Positions 9,378 to 17,813 of a stretch of DNA of 64,000 bases are shown here, piece after piece. The first letter of the stretch is position 1. Every line of letters begins with the position of its first letter. The position numbers were made by a program, and so were the translations under genes. Under the pieces are notes generated by a model, which made no database searches, was not told the DNA's origin, and worked only from the letters and a program-made list of their open reading frames with translations. This DNA is from Faecalispora sporosphaeroides DSM 1294 (GTDB lineage Bacteria > Bacillota > Clostridia > Oscillospirales > Acutalibacteraceae), in contig KB911067.1 of NCBI GenBank assembly GCA_000383295.1, positions 434,001-498,000 of the forward strand, given 5' to 3'.

Positions 9378-10100
9378 TTATTCATACAGCGCTTTGAGCG
9401 TCTCCCCCGGGCAATTCAGCTCCCGGTCTCCGTCCGCCACCAGCGCAATCACCGGCACGCCCGAAAGCGCCTCGATCATGCGAAGATTGTCCTCCTGCAT
9501 CTCCCCGCCGGAATACCGGTTCAAAATGACGCCACGCACCGGAATGCGCCGGCTTCGCAAATATTCCACCGTCAGCACCGCAGCGTTGATGGTGCCGAGC
9601 CCGGCATCCGCAACCACCACCGCTCCCAGACCCATCGCTTTTACAATCTCCTCCAGCAGCAGATGCTTTTCTTCGTCCCAGCGAATGGGGCAAACGATTC
9701 CGCCGCTGCCCTCCACCGTCACATACTCGTACCGGGAGCAGACCGCCCGGTAATCCCGCAGGATTTTCTCCAGCCGGGCGGGGTTCTCTTCCCACCGCGC
9801 CGCCAAATGGGGAGAAACCGCGTTTTTGTACCAATAAGACAGCAAAAGCTCCTTTTCCTGACCAATCCCCGCAATTCGGTCGACATACCCGGCGTCGCTT
9901 TGCTCAACGGACTGCGCCCCGCTGAGAGCGGCCTTATAATACCCGGCGCTGTACCCGGCCTGCCGCAGCGCACGCACCAGCAGCGCGGTTACATAGGTCT
10001 TGCCCATATCGGTTCCGGTGGCCGTCACAAACAGGCCCTTTGCCTCGTGTTTTTTGGGGAGCACCTGCGCCTCCTTTGGGCTCAACAGCTCGATTTTCAC
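9378..10100 (-). CDS. bioD: Dethiobiotin synthetase BioD
   Basis: ATP-dependent carboxylation and ring closure of DAPA to dethiobiotin. 240 residues from a GTG at 10100: the GTG overlaps the bioY stop (GTGA) and has a GGGGAG site 7 bases upstream. The continuous frame running up to 10715 is an artefact, being the wrong frame of bioY. The P-loop GTDMGKTYV lies near residue 30, the carboxylate-binding region is VEGSGGIVCPI, and NRYSGGEMQED lies in the C-terminal half. The N-terminal 20 residues before the P-loop are longer than in most BioD. Confidence 0.94.
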   Translation of the reverse strand: MKIELLSPKEAQVLPKKHEAKGLFVTATGTDMGKTYVTALLVRALRQAGYSAGYYKAALSGAQSVEQSDAGYVDRIAGIGQEKELLLSYWYKNAVSPHLAARWEENPARLEKILRDYRAVCSRYEYVTVEGSGGIVCPIRWDEEKHLLLEEIVKAMGLGAVVVADAGLGTINAAVLTVEYLRSRRIPVRGVILNRYSGGEMQEDNLRMIEALSGVPVIALVADGDRELNCPGETLKALYE

Positions 10101-10660
10101 CCGACGCTCCCCTCTCTTTGCATTGTTGGGCGAACCCGTTTGGCAACCACGGCCGCCAGCAGGCACAGGGCAATATCTCCCGGTACAGCCAGAAGAAAGC
10201 AATACAAAAAGAGCGGCCAAAGCCCGATGGGCGCCCCAAGGTAAAAGGCGCTGATGAGCGCGTAATAGATCATCCCGCAGGAATAGACAATCGCAAGCCC
10301 GACAAAATTGGCAAACAAAAGCCTGCCGTACCCCGGCGATCCCTCCCGCCCCGCGAGCCGACCCGTTGCGTAAGCGGCGATTGCAAAGCCCACGATATAG
10401 CCAAAGCTGGGCTTCAGAACATACCCGATCCCTCCGCCCTGTGCAAAAACGGGCAGGCCGATCAGCCCCATGGCAATATAAAGGCCCACGCTGGCCGCGC
10501 CCAAACGCCCGCCCAGCAGCAGGCCTGCCAGCATGGTAAATAAAAATTGCAGCGTAAAGGGAACCACGGGAATCGGAATCCGGATGAAGGTACCCACCAC
10601 AATCAGCGCCGCAAACAGCGTACACATCGTCATATCGCGAATTTTGTTTTCTTTCACCAA
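10097..10660 (-). CDS. bioY: Biotin ECF transporter S component BioY
   Basis: Integral membrane biotin-binding subunit, 187 residues with about six hydrophobic segments. The conserved PFTLQFLFTMLAGLLLGGRLG and GLIGLPVFAQGGG regions identify BioY. The start is a TTG at 10660, or a GTG one codon later; a GGGGG site lies 8 or 11 bases upstream. No ATPase is encoded here, so transport should rely on an EcfAAT module such as that at the left edge of the window. It leads the bioYDA operon. Confidence 0.94.
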   Translation of the reverse strand: MVKENKIRDMTMCTLFAALIVVGTFIRIPIPVVPFTLQFLFTMLAGLLLGGRLGAASVGLYIAMGLIGLPVFAQGGGIGYVLKPSFGYIVGFAIAAYATGRLAGREGSPGYGRLLFANFVGLAIVYSCGMIYYALISAFYLGAPIGLWPLFLYCFLLAVPGDIALCLLAAVVAKRVRPTMQREGSVG

Positions 10661-10714
10661 TCAAACCCCCTTTTGTTTTCCGGCACCGCGCGGTCATGAG
10701 CCGCGGGCGCCGCA

Positions 10715-10733
10715 TTGGCTAACCGGTTAACAA
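10715..10733. promoter_or_regulatory. Second BirA-like dyad in the bio leader
   Basis: ttggctaaccggttaacaa is a near-perfect dyad made of BirA-type half-sites (TTGxxxAACC and GGTTAACAA) placed back to back with no spacer. It lies just downstream of the bioY -10 box (10739-10744). The zero spacing differs from the usual 14-17 bp, so BirA binding here is uncertain. Confidence 0.4.
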
Positions 10734-10738
10734 AATTC

Positions 10739-10795
10739 AGTATAACAAATCAGAAGCAATTGTCAACCTTTTTTATATATTTTAGTTTACAATTG
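10739..10795 (-). promoter_or_regulatory. bioYDA promoter with overlapping BirA operator
   Basis: On the minus strand -35 TTGACA (plus 10761-10766), 16-bp spacer and -10 TATACT (plus 10739-10744). A BirA-type operator covers the -35: caattgtcaac at 10757-10767 and gtttacaattg at 10785-10795 are inverted repeats with one mismatch and a 17-bp spacer. This matches the Firmicute TTGTTAACC/GGTTTACAA operator class, so repression by biotinyl-AMP-bound BirA is expected. Confidence 0.75.
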
Positions 10796-10812
10796 CAGAT
10801 TTCCCTTTGTCT

Positions 10813-10841
10813 GCATATTTGCGGCCGCTCCGCTCAAAATA
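10813..10841 (+). promoter_or_regulatory. Candidate sigma-G/sigma-F (forespore) promoter for ypeB
   Basis: GCATA (10813-10817), 17-bp spacer, CAAAATA (10835-10841), close to the sigma-G consensus GCATR-N17/18-CATAMTA. It lies 25 bp before the ypeB start. The match is by eye only, but forespore expression is what is known for ypeB in Bacillus. Confidence 0.5.
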
Positions 10842-10865
10842 AATACCGAAACGGAGGGAACGCAA

Positions 10866-12203
10866 ATGACCCGCAGAAGAAAAATTCAAATCGGCAGCAT
10901 GGCCGCCGCGCTGGTACTGCTGCTGACCGGCACCGCCATCGGCGGCTGGTGGACCGCAAACCGGTACCGCACGGACCTGGAATACGGCTACCGCCGCTCG
11001 CTCAGCGATTTGGGCGACTATGTGTCGAGCCTGGAAACGACGCTCACCAAGGCGGTTTACGCCAATACTTCCACGCAGCAGAACGGCGTGGCCGCGCGTT
11101 TGATGCGCGATTCCAGCGGCGCGAAGGCCGCTCTTTCGGTTCTGCCCTTAAAGGGCGACGAATTTGACAACATGAGCAAATTTCTGGCGCAGGTAGGGGA
11201 TTTCTCCACCTCTCTTTCCGCCAAAATCAGCGCCGGGCAGAAAATCAGCGCCGATGAATACAAGCAGATTCAAAGCCTTGGCGGCTATGCGACCAAGCTG
11301 CGGCAAGGGCTTTCGCAGGTAGAGGATGAGCTTTCTGCCGGCGACCTGAGAATCGGCGAAACGGAATCGCTTGTAAAGGGCCTGCGGGCATCGCAGCCGG
11401 TGTTCAGCGACAAGCTGGAATCCGTTGCCAAGGATTTCGAGGATTACCCCCAGCTGATTTACGACGGCCCGTTCTCCGACCATATCGGGCAGCAGAAGCC
11501 CAAGCTGATCGAGGGGAAGGCCGAGGTGCCGCAGGGCAACGCGCAGCTGCTGGCGGCCAAATTTCTGAATGTGGATCAGTCGAAGCTGACCCACACCACA
11601 GACAACGAGGGCGGCCTGCCCGCGTACAACTTTTTGTACGGCGACATCCGCGTATCCATCACCAAGGCGGGCGGCGTACCCGTGCGGCTGATGAATCCGC
11701 GCGACATCGGCACCGACAATCTGAATTACGAGGCGGCGCTGAAAAAAGCGAAAGAATTTCTGGATTCCCGCGGCTTTACCGGTATGAAAGAAAGCTATTA
11801 CTTCATGCACGACGGCAAATGCACCATCAACTTTGCGTACGCCATAAAGGGTACCGTCTATTATCCCGACCTGATCAAGGTATCCGTCGCGATGGACAAT
11901 GGCGAAATCGTTGAGGTGGACGCGACCGGCTACGTGATGAATCACACCAACCGCGCGGTGCCCAAGGTGGCGCTGACCATGGCCGAGGCGCAGAAGAGCG
12001 TCAGCCCATACCTCGCGGTAAAAGAGGGCAGGCTGGCCATTATCCCGACCCCCGGGTACAACGAAGTGACCACCTATGAATTTTTATGTGAAAGCAAGGA
12101 TAAAAAGAAGGAGCAGGTGCTGGTCTATATCGACGCCAACGAGGGATTTGAACGCGATATTCTGATCCTGCTGTTCTCGGACAACGGCGTGCTGACGCAG
12201 TAG
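10866..12203 (+). CDS. ypeB: Spore germination protein YpeB
   Basis: YpeB stabilises and controls the cortex-lytic enzyme SleB in spores. The 445-residue product has an N-terminal signal anchor (AAALVLLLTGTAIGGWW) followed by the family's helical region (YRRSLSDLGDYVSSLETTL, typical of YpeB) and C-terminal PepSY-like repeats (around residues 230-440, for example YEAALKKAKEFLDSRGF). The ATG has a GGAGGG site 7 bases upstream. Unlike in Bacillus, no sleB precedes it: the upstream neighbour is the divergent bio operon. The start codon lies 25 bp after a sigma-G-like promoter. It marks the organism as an endospore former or a recent descendant of one. Confidence 0.9.
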   Translation: MTRRRKIQIGSMAAALVLLLTGTAIGGWWTANRYRTDLEYGYRRSLSDLGDYVSSLETTLTKAVYANTSTQQNGVAARLMRDSSGAKAALSVLPLKGDEFDNMSKFLAQVGDFSTSLSAKISAGQKISADEYKQIQSLGGYATKLRQGLSQVEDELSAGDLRIGETESLVKGLRASQPVFSDKLESVAKDFEDYPQLIYDGPFSDHIGQQKPKLIEGKAEVPQGNAQLLAAKFLNVDQSKLTHTTDNEGGLPAYNFLYGDIRVSITKAGGVPVRLMNPRDIGTDNLNYEAALKKAKEFLDSRGFTGMKESYYFMHDGKCTINFAYAIKGTVYYPDLIKVSVAMDNGEIVEVDATGYVMNHTNRAVPKVALTMAEAQKSVSPYLAVKEGRLAIIPTPGYNEVTTYEFLCESKDKKKEQVLVYIDANEGFERDILILLFSDNGVLTQ

Positions 12204-12228
12204 CCGCCAAACCGCGCGCATAAAAAAA

Positions 12229-12275
12229 CGGGGCCTTCCGCTCCCATCCGTTTTGGATGGAGGCGAAAGACCCCG
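12229..12275. terminator. Bidirectional terminator between ypeB and the DUF4349 gene
   Basis: A hairpin of about 21 bp: cggggccttccgctcccatcc, loop gtttt, ggatggaggcgaaagaccccg, with a few mismatches. An A-run precedes it on the plus strand, giving a T-run for minus-strand transcripts of the DUF4349 gene. The two genes converge here. Confidence 0.75.
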
Positions 12276-12287
12276 TTCCGGTTTCTG

Positions 12288-13268
12288 TTATTCCTGCGGC
12301 GGAAGCTGCGGAGGATTGCCGGGCTCATCCCCGCCGTTCGCCGGAGCGGATTTTGCGCGGCGCCTTTTCCGGCGCGCGATCAGCCAGACGATGCCGCCTG
12401 CGGCGGCAAGCAGCAGCAGAATCGGCAGCCCGCCGATCACCACAACGAGCACGCCCTGACCCGCGTCACCCAGCCAGCGCAGAGACTGCCGGAACTGGTA
12501 CGAGATCTTTTCGCCGAGCGTTACGGGCGTTTTGTCAATGATCGTCGCCTTGCTCACTTCAAACAGGTCGACCGTAACCGTGCTGTAATTCACCAGCGAA
12601 TCATACTGGCGCAGAGTGCCGGTCAGCTGTTCGATCTGGTAGGTCACATCGGCCAAAGCCTTTTCCAGCTCCACAATATCGGCCATTTTATCAGCCTTCT
12701 TCATCAGCTCCAGAAGGCGGTCTCTCTGTGTGCGCAGCGCGCTCAGGTGCGCCTCGGTGTCGTAGTAGCTTTCCGTAATGTTTTCGCTGCTGCTGGAAAC
12801 GTTCAGCACCGAACCGATCGTACCGGATTTTTCTTTCCACACCTTCAGCTTTTCCTGTGGAATCCGCAGTACATAATGCGCCGTGCGGCTGTCATTTTTC
12901 TGCAGCGCGCCGTCGCCGTCCACACCGGATTCCTGAATGTAGCCGCCAAGCTGCTCGGTGAGCGTCTGCAGCGTTTGAATTGATTGGTCAAATTCCAGCG
13001 TTTCAATGCGGTAACTCAGCCGCTCTATGATCTTCTGGTTGGAAAGTGCCCTCTGCGCGGCGCCGGTATCGGCTCCGCTGCCGGCCACGCCGGCGTTCTC
13101 CTGCGACTTTGCGTCGGTTGTGACCGACGAGACCACCGAGTCCATGTTCTGAGCGGCGGCAGTCTTTGGGCTGGCGCTGCCGGCAGAGCAGGCGGTAAAC
13201 AGCAGGGAAGCTGCCGCTGCCAGCATAACGGCTGAAACAGCTACCGGATGGTTTCTTCTGGTTCTCAC
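12288..13268 (-). CDS. DUF4349 domain lipoprotein
   Basis: A 326-residue predicted lipoprotein of unknown function. It has a signal peptide with lipobox LLFTAC, a low-complexity Ala/Ser linker, a DUF4349 region with a long coiled coil (HLSALRTQRDRLLELMKKAD then ADVTYQIEQLTGTL, near residues 175-240), and a C-terminal membrane helix (GQGVLVVVIGGLPILLLLAA) with a basic tail. It is thus anchored at both ends. The start is a GTG at 13268 with an AGGAG site 9-10 bases upstream, in preference to the longer frame from 13322. It is a single gene converging on ypeB. Confidence 0.8.
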   Translation of the reverse strand: MRTRRNHPVAVSAVMLAAAASLLFTACSAGSASPKTAAAQNMDSVVSSVTTDAKSQENAGVAGSGADTGAAQRALSNQKIIERLSYRIETLEFDQSIQTLQTLTEQLGGYIQESGVDGDGALQKNDSRTAHYVLRIPQEKLKVWKEKSGTIGSVLNVSSSSENITESYYDTEAHLSALRTQRDRLLELMKKADKMADIVELEKALADVTYQIEQLTGTLRQYDSLVNYSTVTVDLFEVSKATIIDKTPVTLGEKISYQFRQSLRWLGDAGQGVLVVVIGGLPILLLLAAAGGIVWLIARRKRRRAKSAPANGGDEPGNPPQLPPQE

Positions 13269-13430
13269 GGGGATCGGCTCCTTTCTGTTCCTAAAAGGGT
13301 TCCATTCTTCCGCGGGTTCCACCCGCCCGTTTTGTTTAGATTATAGCAGTCTCTTCCATTTCCTGTAAAGAAACAATCCCGTAACCTGAGGAGGCGTACT
13401 ATTCCTTTTTTGTCTTTCATAGAAGTACAA

Positions 13431-13475
13431 ATTTTCAGCAGGCGCCCCGCATGGGGATTCCGTCTGCGCCGGCTG
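13431..13475. repeat. Interspersed intergenic repeat, copy C (short)
   Basis: attttcagcaggcgcccc, then gcatggggattccgtctgcgcc: the same 5' part as copy B at 22618 (attttcagcgggtgcccc, ggggattccgcttgcgc). It lies in the 308-bp gap 13269-13576 between the DUF4349 gene start and the argF stop; nothing else recognisable is in that gap. Confidence 0.5.
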
Positions 13476-13576
13476 AAACCTGCGCTGGAACTGTGCAGAA
13501 AAAACGCCCCAAAATGGCAATCCGCCAAATTGGAGCGCTGCTTGCTTCATATAATCATGCGGCGACAAATCCGCAA

Positions 13577-14479
13577 TTAACCTAAAAGCTTCACTAAGAC
13601 CGCCTTCTGTGCGTGCAGACGGTTCTCGGCTTCCTCAAAGATTTCATCCGCGTGCGCTTCGAACACCTCTTCGGTGATCTCCTCGCCGCGGTGGGCGGGC
13701 AGGCAGTGCAGAACCATTGCCTCCGGCGCAGCCAGCTTCAGATTTTGCGAATTGATCTGGTACCCGGCGAAATCACGCTGACGCTTCTCGCGCTCCGCTT
13801 CCATACCCATCGAAGACCAGACGTCGGTAATTACAACATCCGCTCCCGCAATCGCCTCTTCGGGCTTATCGGTTAGGAAGAAATTCGGGTTGCCCTTTGC
13901 GAATTCCAGCACCCGCGCGTCCGGCTCGTAGCCCTTGGGGCACGCCGCGGAAACTTTCATCCCCATCTTGAGGCCGCCGACTGCCAGCGAATTGAGCATG
14001 TTGTTGCCGTCGCCGATAAAGCACATCTTCAGGCCGTCGAGCTGGCCGCGCGCCTCGCGGATTGTCATCAGGTCTGCCAGCACCTGGCAGGGGTGGGCAA
14101 AATCCGTCAGGCCGTTAATGACCGGGATCGAGCCGTACTCCGCCAGAGCCTCCACCTCAGACTGTTCATAGGTGCGGATCATAATGCCGTCGAGATACCG
14201 CGACAGCACGCGGGCGGTATCCTGCACCGGCTCGCCGCGGCCGATCTGTAAATCGCTGGACGAAAGGAACAGCGGGTACCCGCCCAGCTGATACATGCCG
14301 GTTTCAAACGACACACGCGTTCTGGTAGACGCCTTCTGGAAGATCATCCCCAGCGTTTTGCCCGCAAGACGCGGGTGCGGAATATTGTGTTTCTTTTCAT
14401 ATTTCAGTTGATCCGCCGTGTTGAGGATGTCTGTAATCTCCTCCGTGGACAGATCAAGCATTTTCAGCAAGTGTCTCAT
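13577..14479 (-). CDS. argF: Ornithine carbamoyltransferase ArgF
   Basis: Makes citrulline from ornithine and carbamoyl phosphate. 300 residues from the ATG at 14479 (MRHLLKMLDLSTEEI), with a GAGGAG site; the longer frame to 14611 is not coding. The carbamoyl phosphate motif STRTR is at residues 51-55, HPCQ near 130 and the ornithine-binding HCLPAHRG near 265. The ATG overlaps the argD stop by 4 bp. It is the last gene of the arg run. Confidence 0.97.
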   Translation of the reverse strand: MRHLLKMLDLSTEEITDILNTADQLKYEKKHNIPHPRLAGKTLGMIFQKASTRTRVSFETGMYQLGGYPLFLSSSDLQIGRGEPVQDTARVLSRYLDGIMIRTYEQSEVEALAEYGSIPVINGLTDFAHPCQVLADLMTIREARGQLDGLKMCFIGDGNNMLNSLAVGGLKMGMKVSAACPKGYEPDARVLEFAKGNPNFFLTDKPEEAIAGADVVITDVWSSMGMEAEREKRQRDFAGYQINSQNLKLAAPEAMVLHCLPAHRGEEITEEVFEAHADEIFEEAENRLHAQKAVLVKLLG

Positions 14480-15660
14480 GAAAGCTCCTCCTCGAGAGTC
14501 TTTTGCAGGATTTGCATGCCCTTGTCGATTTCTTCGTAAGAAATCGTGAGCGGAGGCAGCAGCCGCAGTACGTCGTGCGCCGTCAGAATCAGCAGCCCGT
14601 TCTTCACACACGCTTTTGCAATAACGCCTGCCTCACCCTGTTTGAGCGATGCGCCCAGCATCATGCCCATGCCGCGCACCCCTTCGATTTGGGGCATCAC
14701 CAGCAGTTTTTCGCGCAAATAAGCGCCCTTTTTCTGAACCTCCTCCAGAAAACCGGGAGCGGTCACGCGCTCGAGCACGGCCAGACCACCCGCCGCGCAA
14801 ACCGGATTTCCGCCGAAGGTCGTCCCGTGGTGGCCGGGGCCGAGTACGTCCTTCAGCTCCTCGGTGCAGAGCACCGCGCCGATCGGCAGCCCACCGCCAA
14901 GGCCCTTGGCACACGAAACCACATCGGGCTGAATATCGTACTGCTCAAAGCTGAAGAAGCTGCCGGAGCGGGCAACGCCCGTCTGTACCTCGTCCACAAT
15001 TAAAAGAATATCGTTCTCTTTGCAGAAGGCAGCTACGCCCTGTACAAATTCCTTGTCAAGCGGCAGCACGCCGCCCTCGCCCTGAATCATCTCCAGCATC
15101 ACGGCGCACACGGTTTTGTCCGCCAGCGCCTTAACGCTTTCGAGATCATTTGCTTTCGCATACGCGAAGCCTGGGGTAAAGGGAGTGAAATACTGGTGGT
15201 GCTTCTCTTGTCCGGTCGCAGTCAGTGTAGTGATTGTGCGGCCGTGGAACGACTGAATCAGCGTGATGACCGTACCGCGCCCCTCGCCGTATTTGTCGCT
15301 GCTGTATTTTCTCGCCAGCTTGATCGCGCCCTCGTTCGCTTCCGCGCCGGAGTTTGCAAAAAACACCTTAGAGAATCCGCTGGCCTTGCACAGCTGCTCG
15401 CCGAGCTTGACGCTGACGGGGCTGTAATATAAGTTTGAGATGTGCTGCAGCGTCGCGGCCTGCTCCGAAACCGCCTTCACCCACTGCGGGTCGCAGTAGC
15501 CGAGCGAATTCACGCCGATGCCGCTGCCGAAATCGATGTACTCCTTGCCCTCGGTATCCACAGCCTTTGCGCCAGAGCCGCTGGCCAGCGCCACCGGGAA
15601 GCGGTTGTAGGTAGACATCAGGTATTCCTTTTCCTGACTCTGCACCTCTTGAAACAGCAT
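14476..15660 (-). CDS. argD: Acetylornithine aminotransferase ArgD
   Basis: PLP enzyme forming N-acetylornithine from N-acetylglutamate semialdehyde. 394 residues. Motifs: GSGIGVNSLGYCDP, FFANSGAEANEGAIK, LLIVDEVQTGVARSG with the PLP-binding Asp, and the Schiff-base Lys in SCAKGLGGGLPIGA. A GGAGGG site precedes the ATG. The gene lies between argB (19 bp gap) and argF (4 bp overlap). Confidence 0.96.
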   Translation of the reverse strand: MLFQEVQSQEKEYLMSTYNRFPVALASGSGAKAVDTEGKEYIDFGSGIGVNSLGYCDPQWVKAVSEQAATLQHISNLYYSPVSVKLGEQLCKASGFSKVFFANSGAEANEGAIKLARKYSSDKYGEGRGTVITLIQSFHGRTITTLTATGQEKHHQYFTPFTPGFAYAKANDLESVKALADKTVCAVMLEMIQGEGGVLPLDKEFVQGVAAFCKENDILLIVDEVQTGVARSGSFFSFEQYDIQPDVVSCAKGLGGGLPIGAVLCTEELKDVLGPGHHGTTFGGNPVCAAGGLAVLERVTAPGFLEEVQKKGAYLREKLLVMPQIEGVRGMGMMLGASLKQGEAGVIAKACVKNGLLILTAHDVLRLLPPLTISYEEIDKGMQILQKTLEEELS

Positions 15661-15679
15661 TTCGTTTCCCTCCTGTCTG

Positions 15680-16537
15680 TTAATAAAACATGGTGCCGAT
15701 CCCCTCGTCGGAGAACAGCTCGATCAATATGGAATGGGGCGTGCGCCCGTCGATGATATGCGCTCTGGGAACACCGCGCCGCACCGCCTCCACGCAGCAG
15801 TCGATCTTCGGGATCATGCCGCCGCTGATAATTCCTTCTTTTTTCAGGCGCGGCACGTCGCTGACGTTCACCTGCGGAATCAGAGTGTCCTCGTCGTTCT
15901 TATCCCGAAGAAGACCGCGAATGTCGGTCATCAGAATCAGCTTTTCCGCGCCCAGCGCTGCGGCAACACGCGAAGCCGCCACGTCTGCGTTGATGTTATA
16001 TACCGTCCCGGTTTCATCCGCGCCCAGCGTGGCGATCACCGGAACATAGCCCGCCTCAGTCACGTCGGTGATCACAGAGGTATTCACATGGGTAATATCG
16101 CCCACCAGACCCAGATCCTCCTCGGCCTGAAGCTTCTGCACCTTAATCATGCCGCCGTCCAGTCCGCACAGGCCAACCGCGCGGCCGTTGTTGCGCTCCA
16201 GATGCTGCACCAGCTCTTTGTTGACCTTTCCGGCCAGAACCATCTGCACAATCTCTACCGTTTCCTCGTCGGTATAACGCATCCCGTTGATAAAGCGGCT
16301 CTCTTTGCCGGTCTTTTTCAGCATGGCGCTGATTTCAGGGCCGCCGCCGTGCACCAGCACCACATGAATGCCAACCAGCTGCATCAGAACAATGTCGCTC
16401 ATCACGGCTGCTTTCAGTTCTTCGTTCACCATGGCGTTCCCGCCGTATTTGACGACAACGGTCTTCCCCTTGTGCGTTTGAATATAGGGCAGCGCCCGAA
16501 CCAGCACCTGCGCTCTGTCACTGTTTGAAATTTTCAT
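15680..16537 (-). CDS. argB: Acetylglutamate kinase ArgB
   Basis: Phosphorylates N-acetylglutamate. The amino-acid kinase fold is shown by VVKYGGNAM, LVHGGGPEISAML (substrate loop), and the ATP-binding IISGGMIPK near the C-terminus. Two starts are possible: the ATG at 16537 (AAGGA site about 9 bases upstream) or the GTG two codons earlier at 16543; the ATG is preferred. The N-terminus KISNSDRAQVLVRALPYIQ resembles arginine-inhibited forms, but inhibition cannot be judged from sequence alone. Confidence 0.96.
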   Translation of the reverse strand: MKISNSDRAQVLVRALPYIQTHKGKTVVVKYGGNAMVNEELKAAVMSDIVLMQLVGIHVVLVHGGGPEISAMLKKTGKESRFINGMRYTDEETVEIVQMVLAGKVNKELVQHLERNNGRAVGLCGLDGGMIKVQKLQAEEDLGLVGDITHVNTSVITDVTEAGYVPVIATLGADETGTVYNINADVAASRVAAALGAEKLILMTDIRGLLRDKNDEDTLIPQVNVSDVPRLKKEGIISGGMIPKIDCCVEAVRRGVPRAHIIDGRTPHSILIELFSDEGIGTMFY

Positions 16538-16562
16538 CTGCACCCATCCTTATTCCGCCCAA

Positions 16563-17783
16563 TCAGGAGCGGTAATCTCCGTTGATCTTGACGTAATCGT
16601 AGGTTAAGTCGCAGCCGTAAGCCGTGGCCTTGGCGGTACCGTCGTGCAGCGCCACGTTGATGTTGATTTCATCCTCAATCAGGATCTTCTTTGCCGCATC
16701 CTCATCAAACTCGATGCCCGCGCCGTTGCTGCACACCTCGATGGTTCCCGCCTTGGATTCAAAAGCGACATCCACCTTTGTAATCTCTACCGGAACACCG
16801 GCGTAACCGATTGCGCACAGCACGCGTCCCCAGTTCGCGTCCGCGCCGAACATGGCAGCCTTGACCAGGCTGGAGCAGATCACGCTCTTCGCGACTGTCT
16901 TCGCGGTCGCTTCGTCTTTGCCGCCCTCGACATGGCACACCAAAAGCTTTGTCGCGCCTTCGCCGTCCTTCGCAATCATGCGGGCCAGCGCGGTGCAGAT
17001 TTCTTTCAGCCCCTGCGCAAACAGTGCAAAGGTCTCTCCGTCCGCTTCGATCTTTGCGTTTTCCGCTTTTCCCGAGGCCAGAATCGACACCATGTCGTTC
17101 GTGGAGGTATCGCCGTCCACACTCACCATGTTGAAGGTATCGTTCACCGCAAGGCTCAGAGCTTTTGCGAGCACCTCCGGCGCGATCTGTGCGTCGGTTG
17201 TCAGAAAACCGAGCATCGTCGCCATGTTGGGGTGAATCATGCCGGAACCCTTCGCAATGCCGCCGATTACATATTCCATTCCCGCACCGGTCACTTTCAG
17301 CGCGACCTGCTTCTTTGCGAGATCGGTCGTCATAATCGCCTCCGCCGCCGCGTCAGAACCGGCGGGAGAAAGCGCTTTGACCAGCTCCGGCACGCCGGAT
17401 ACGATCGGCTCAATCGGCAAAACCTGCCCGATTACGCCCGTAGAGGCGACAATCACGTTTTCTGCCGGAATGCCGAGCGCCTGACCGGCAATTTGACACA
17501 TCTGCATCGCTTTTTCTTCGCCGTCCGCATTGCAGGTGTTGGCATTGCCGCTGTTGCAGATCACCGCCTGTGCCACGCCGTTTTGCAGGTTGCGCTTTGT
17601 GACGGCCACCGGCGCGCCTTTTACCAGATTCTGCGTGTATGCTCCCGCTGCCGAGCAGGGGGTTGCGCTGTAAATCATCGCGAGGTCGCTCTTGGTTTTA
17701 TTTTTGCGAATGCCGCAATAGATGCCGCCTGCTGAAAAGCCTTTGGCCGCCGTTACGCCGCCCTCAATCCATTGAAAACCCAT
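16563..17783 (-). CDS. argJ: Bifunctional ornithine acetyltransferase / N-acetylglutamate synthase ArgJ
   Basis: Recycles the acetyl group from acetylornithine to glutamate, so the pathway can run without a separate argE, and often argA. 406 residues, self-cleaving: the conserved KGSGMIHPNMATML places the cleavage between Ala188 and the nucleophile Thr189. CNSGNANTCNADGEE and SVDGDTSTND are also family motifs. The product ends TYDYVKINGDYRS as usual. It lies between argC and argB with short gaps. Confidence 0.97.
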   Translation of the reverse strand: MGFQWIEGGVTAAKGFSAGGIYCGIRKNKTKSDLAMIYSATPCSAAGAYTQNLVKGAPVAVTKRNLQNGVAQAVICNSGNANTCNADGEEKAMQMCQIAGQALGIPAENVIVASTGVIGQVLPIEPIVSGVPELVKALSPAGSDAAAEAIMTTDLAKKQVALKVTGAGMEYVIGGIAKGSGMIHPNMATMLGFLTTDAQIAPEVLAKALSLAVNDTFNMVSVDGDTSTNDMVSILASGKAENAKIEADGETFALFAQGLKEICTALARMIAKDGEGATKLLVCHVEGGKDEATAKTVAKSVICSSLVKAAMFGADANWGRVLCAIGYAGVPVEITKVDVAFESKAGTIEVCSNGAGIEFDEDAAKKILIEDEININVALHDGTAKATAYGCDLTYDYVKINGDYRS

Positions 17784-17813
17784 CTTTGTTTTCCCCTTTC
17801 CCGCTCTGCCGTG

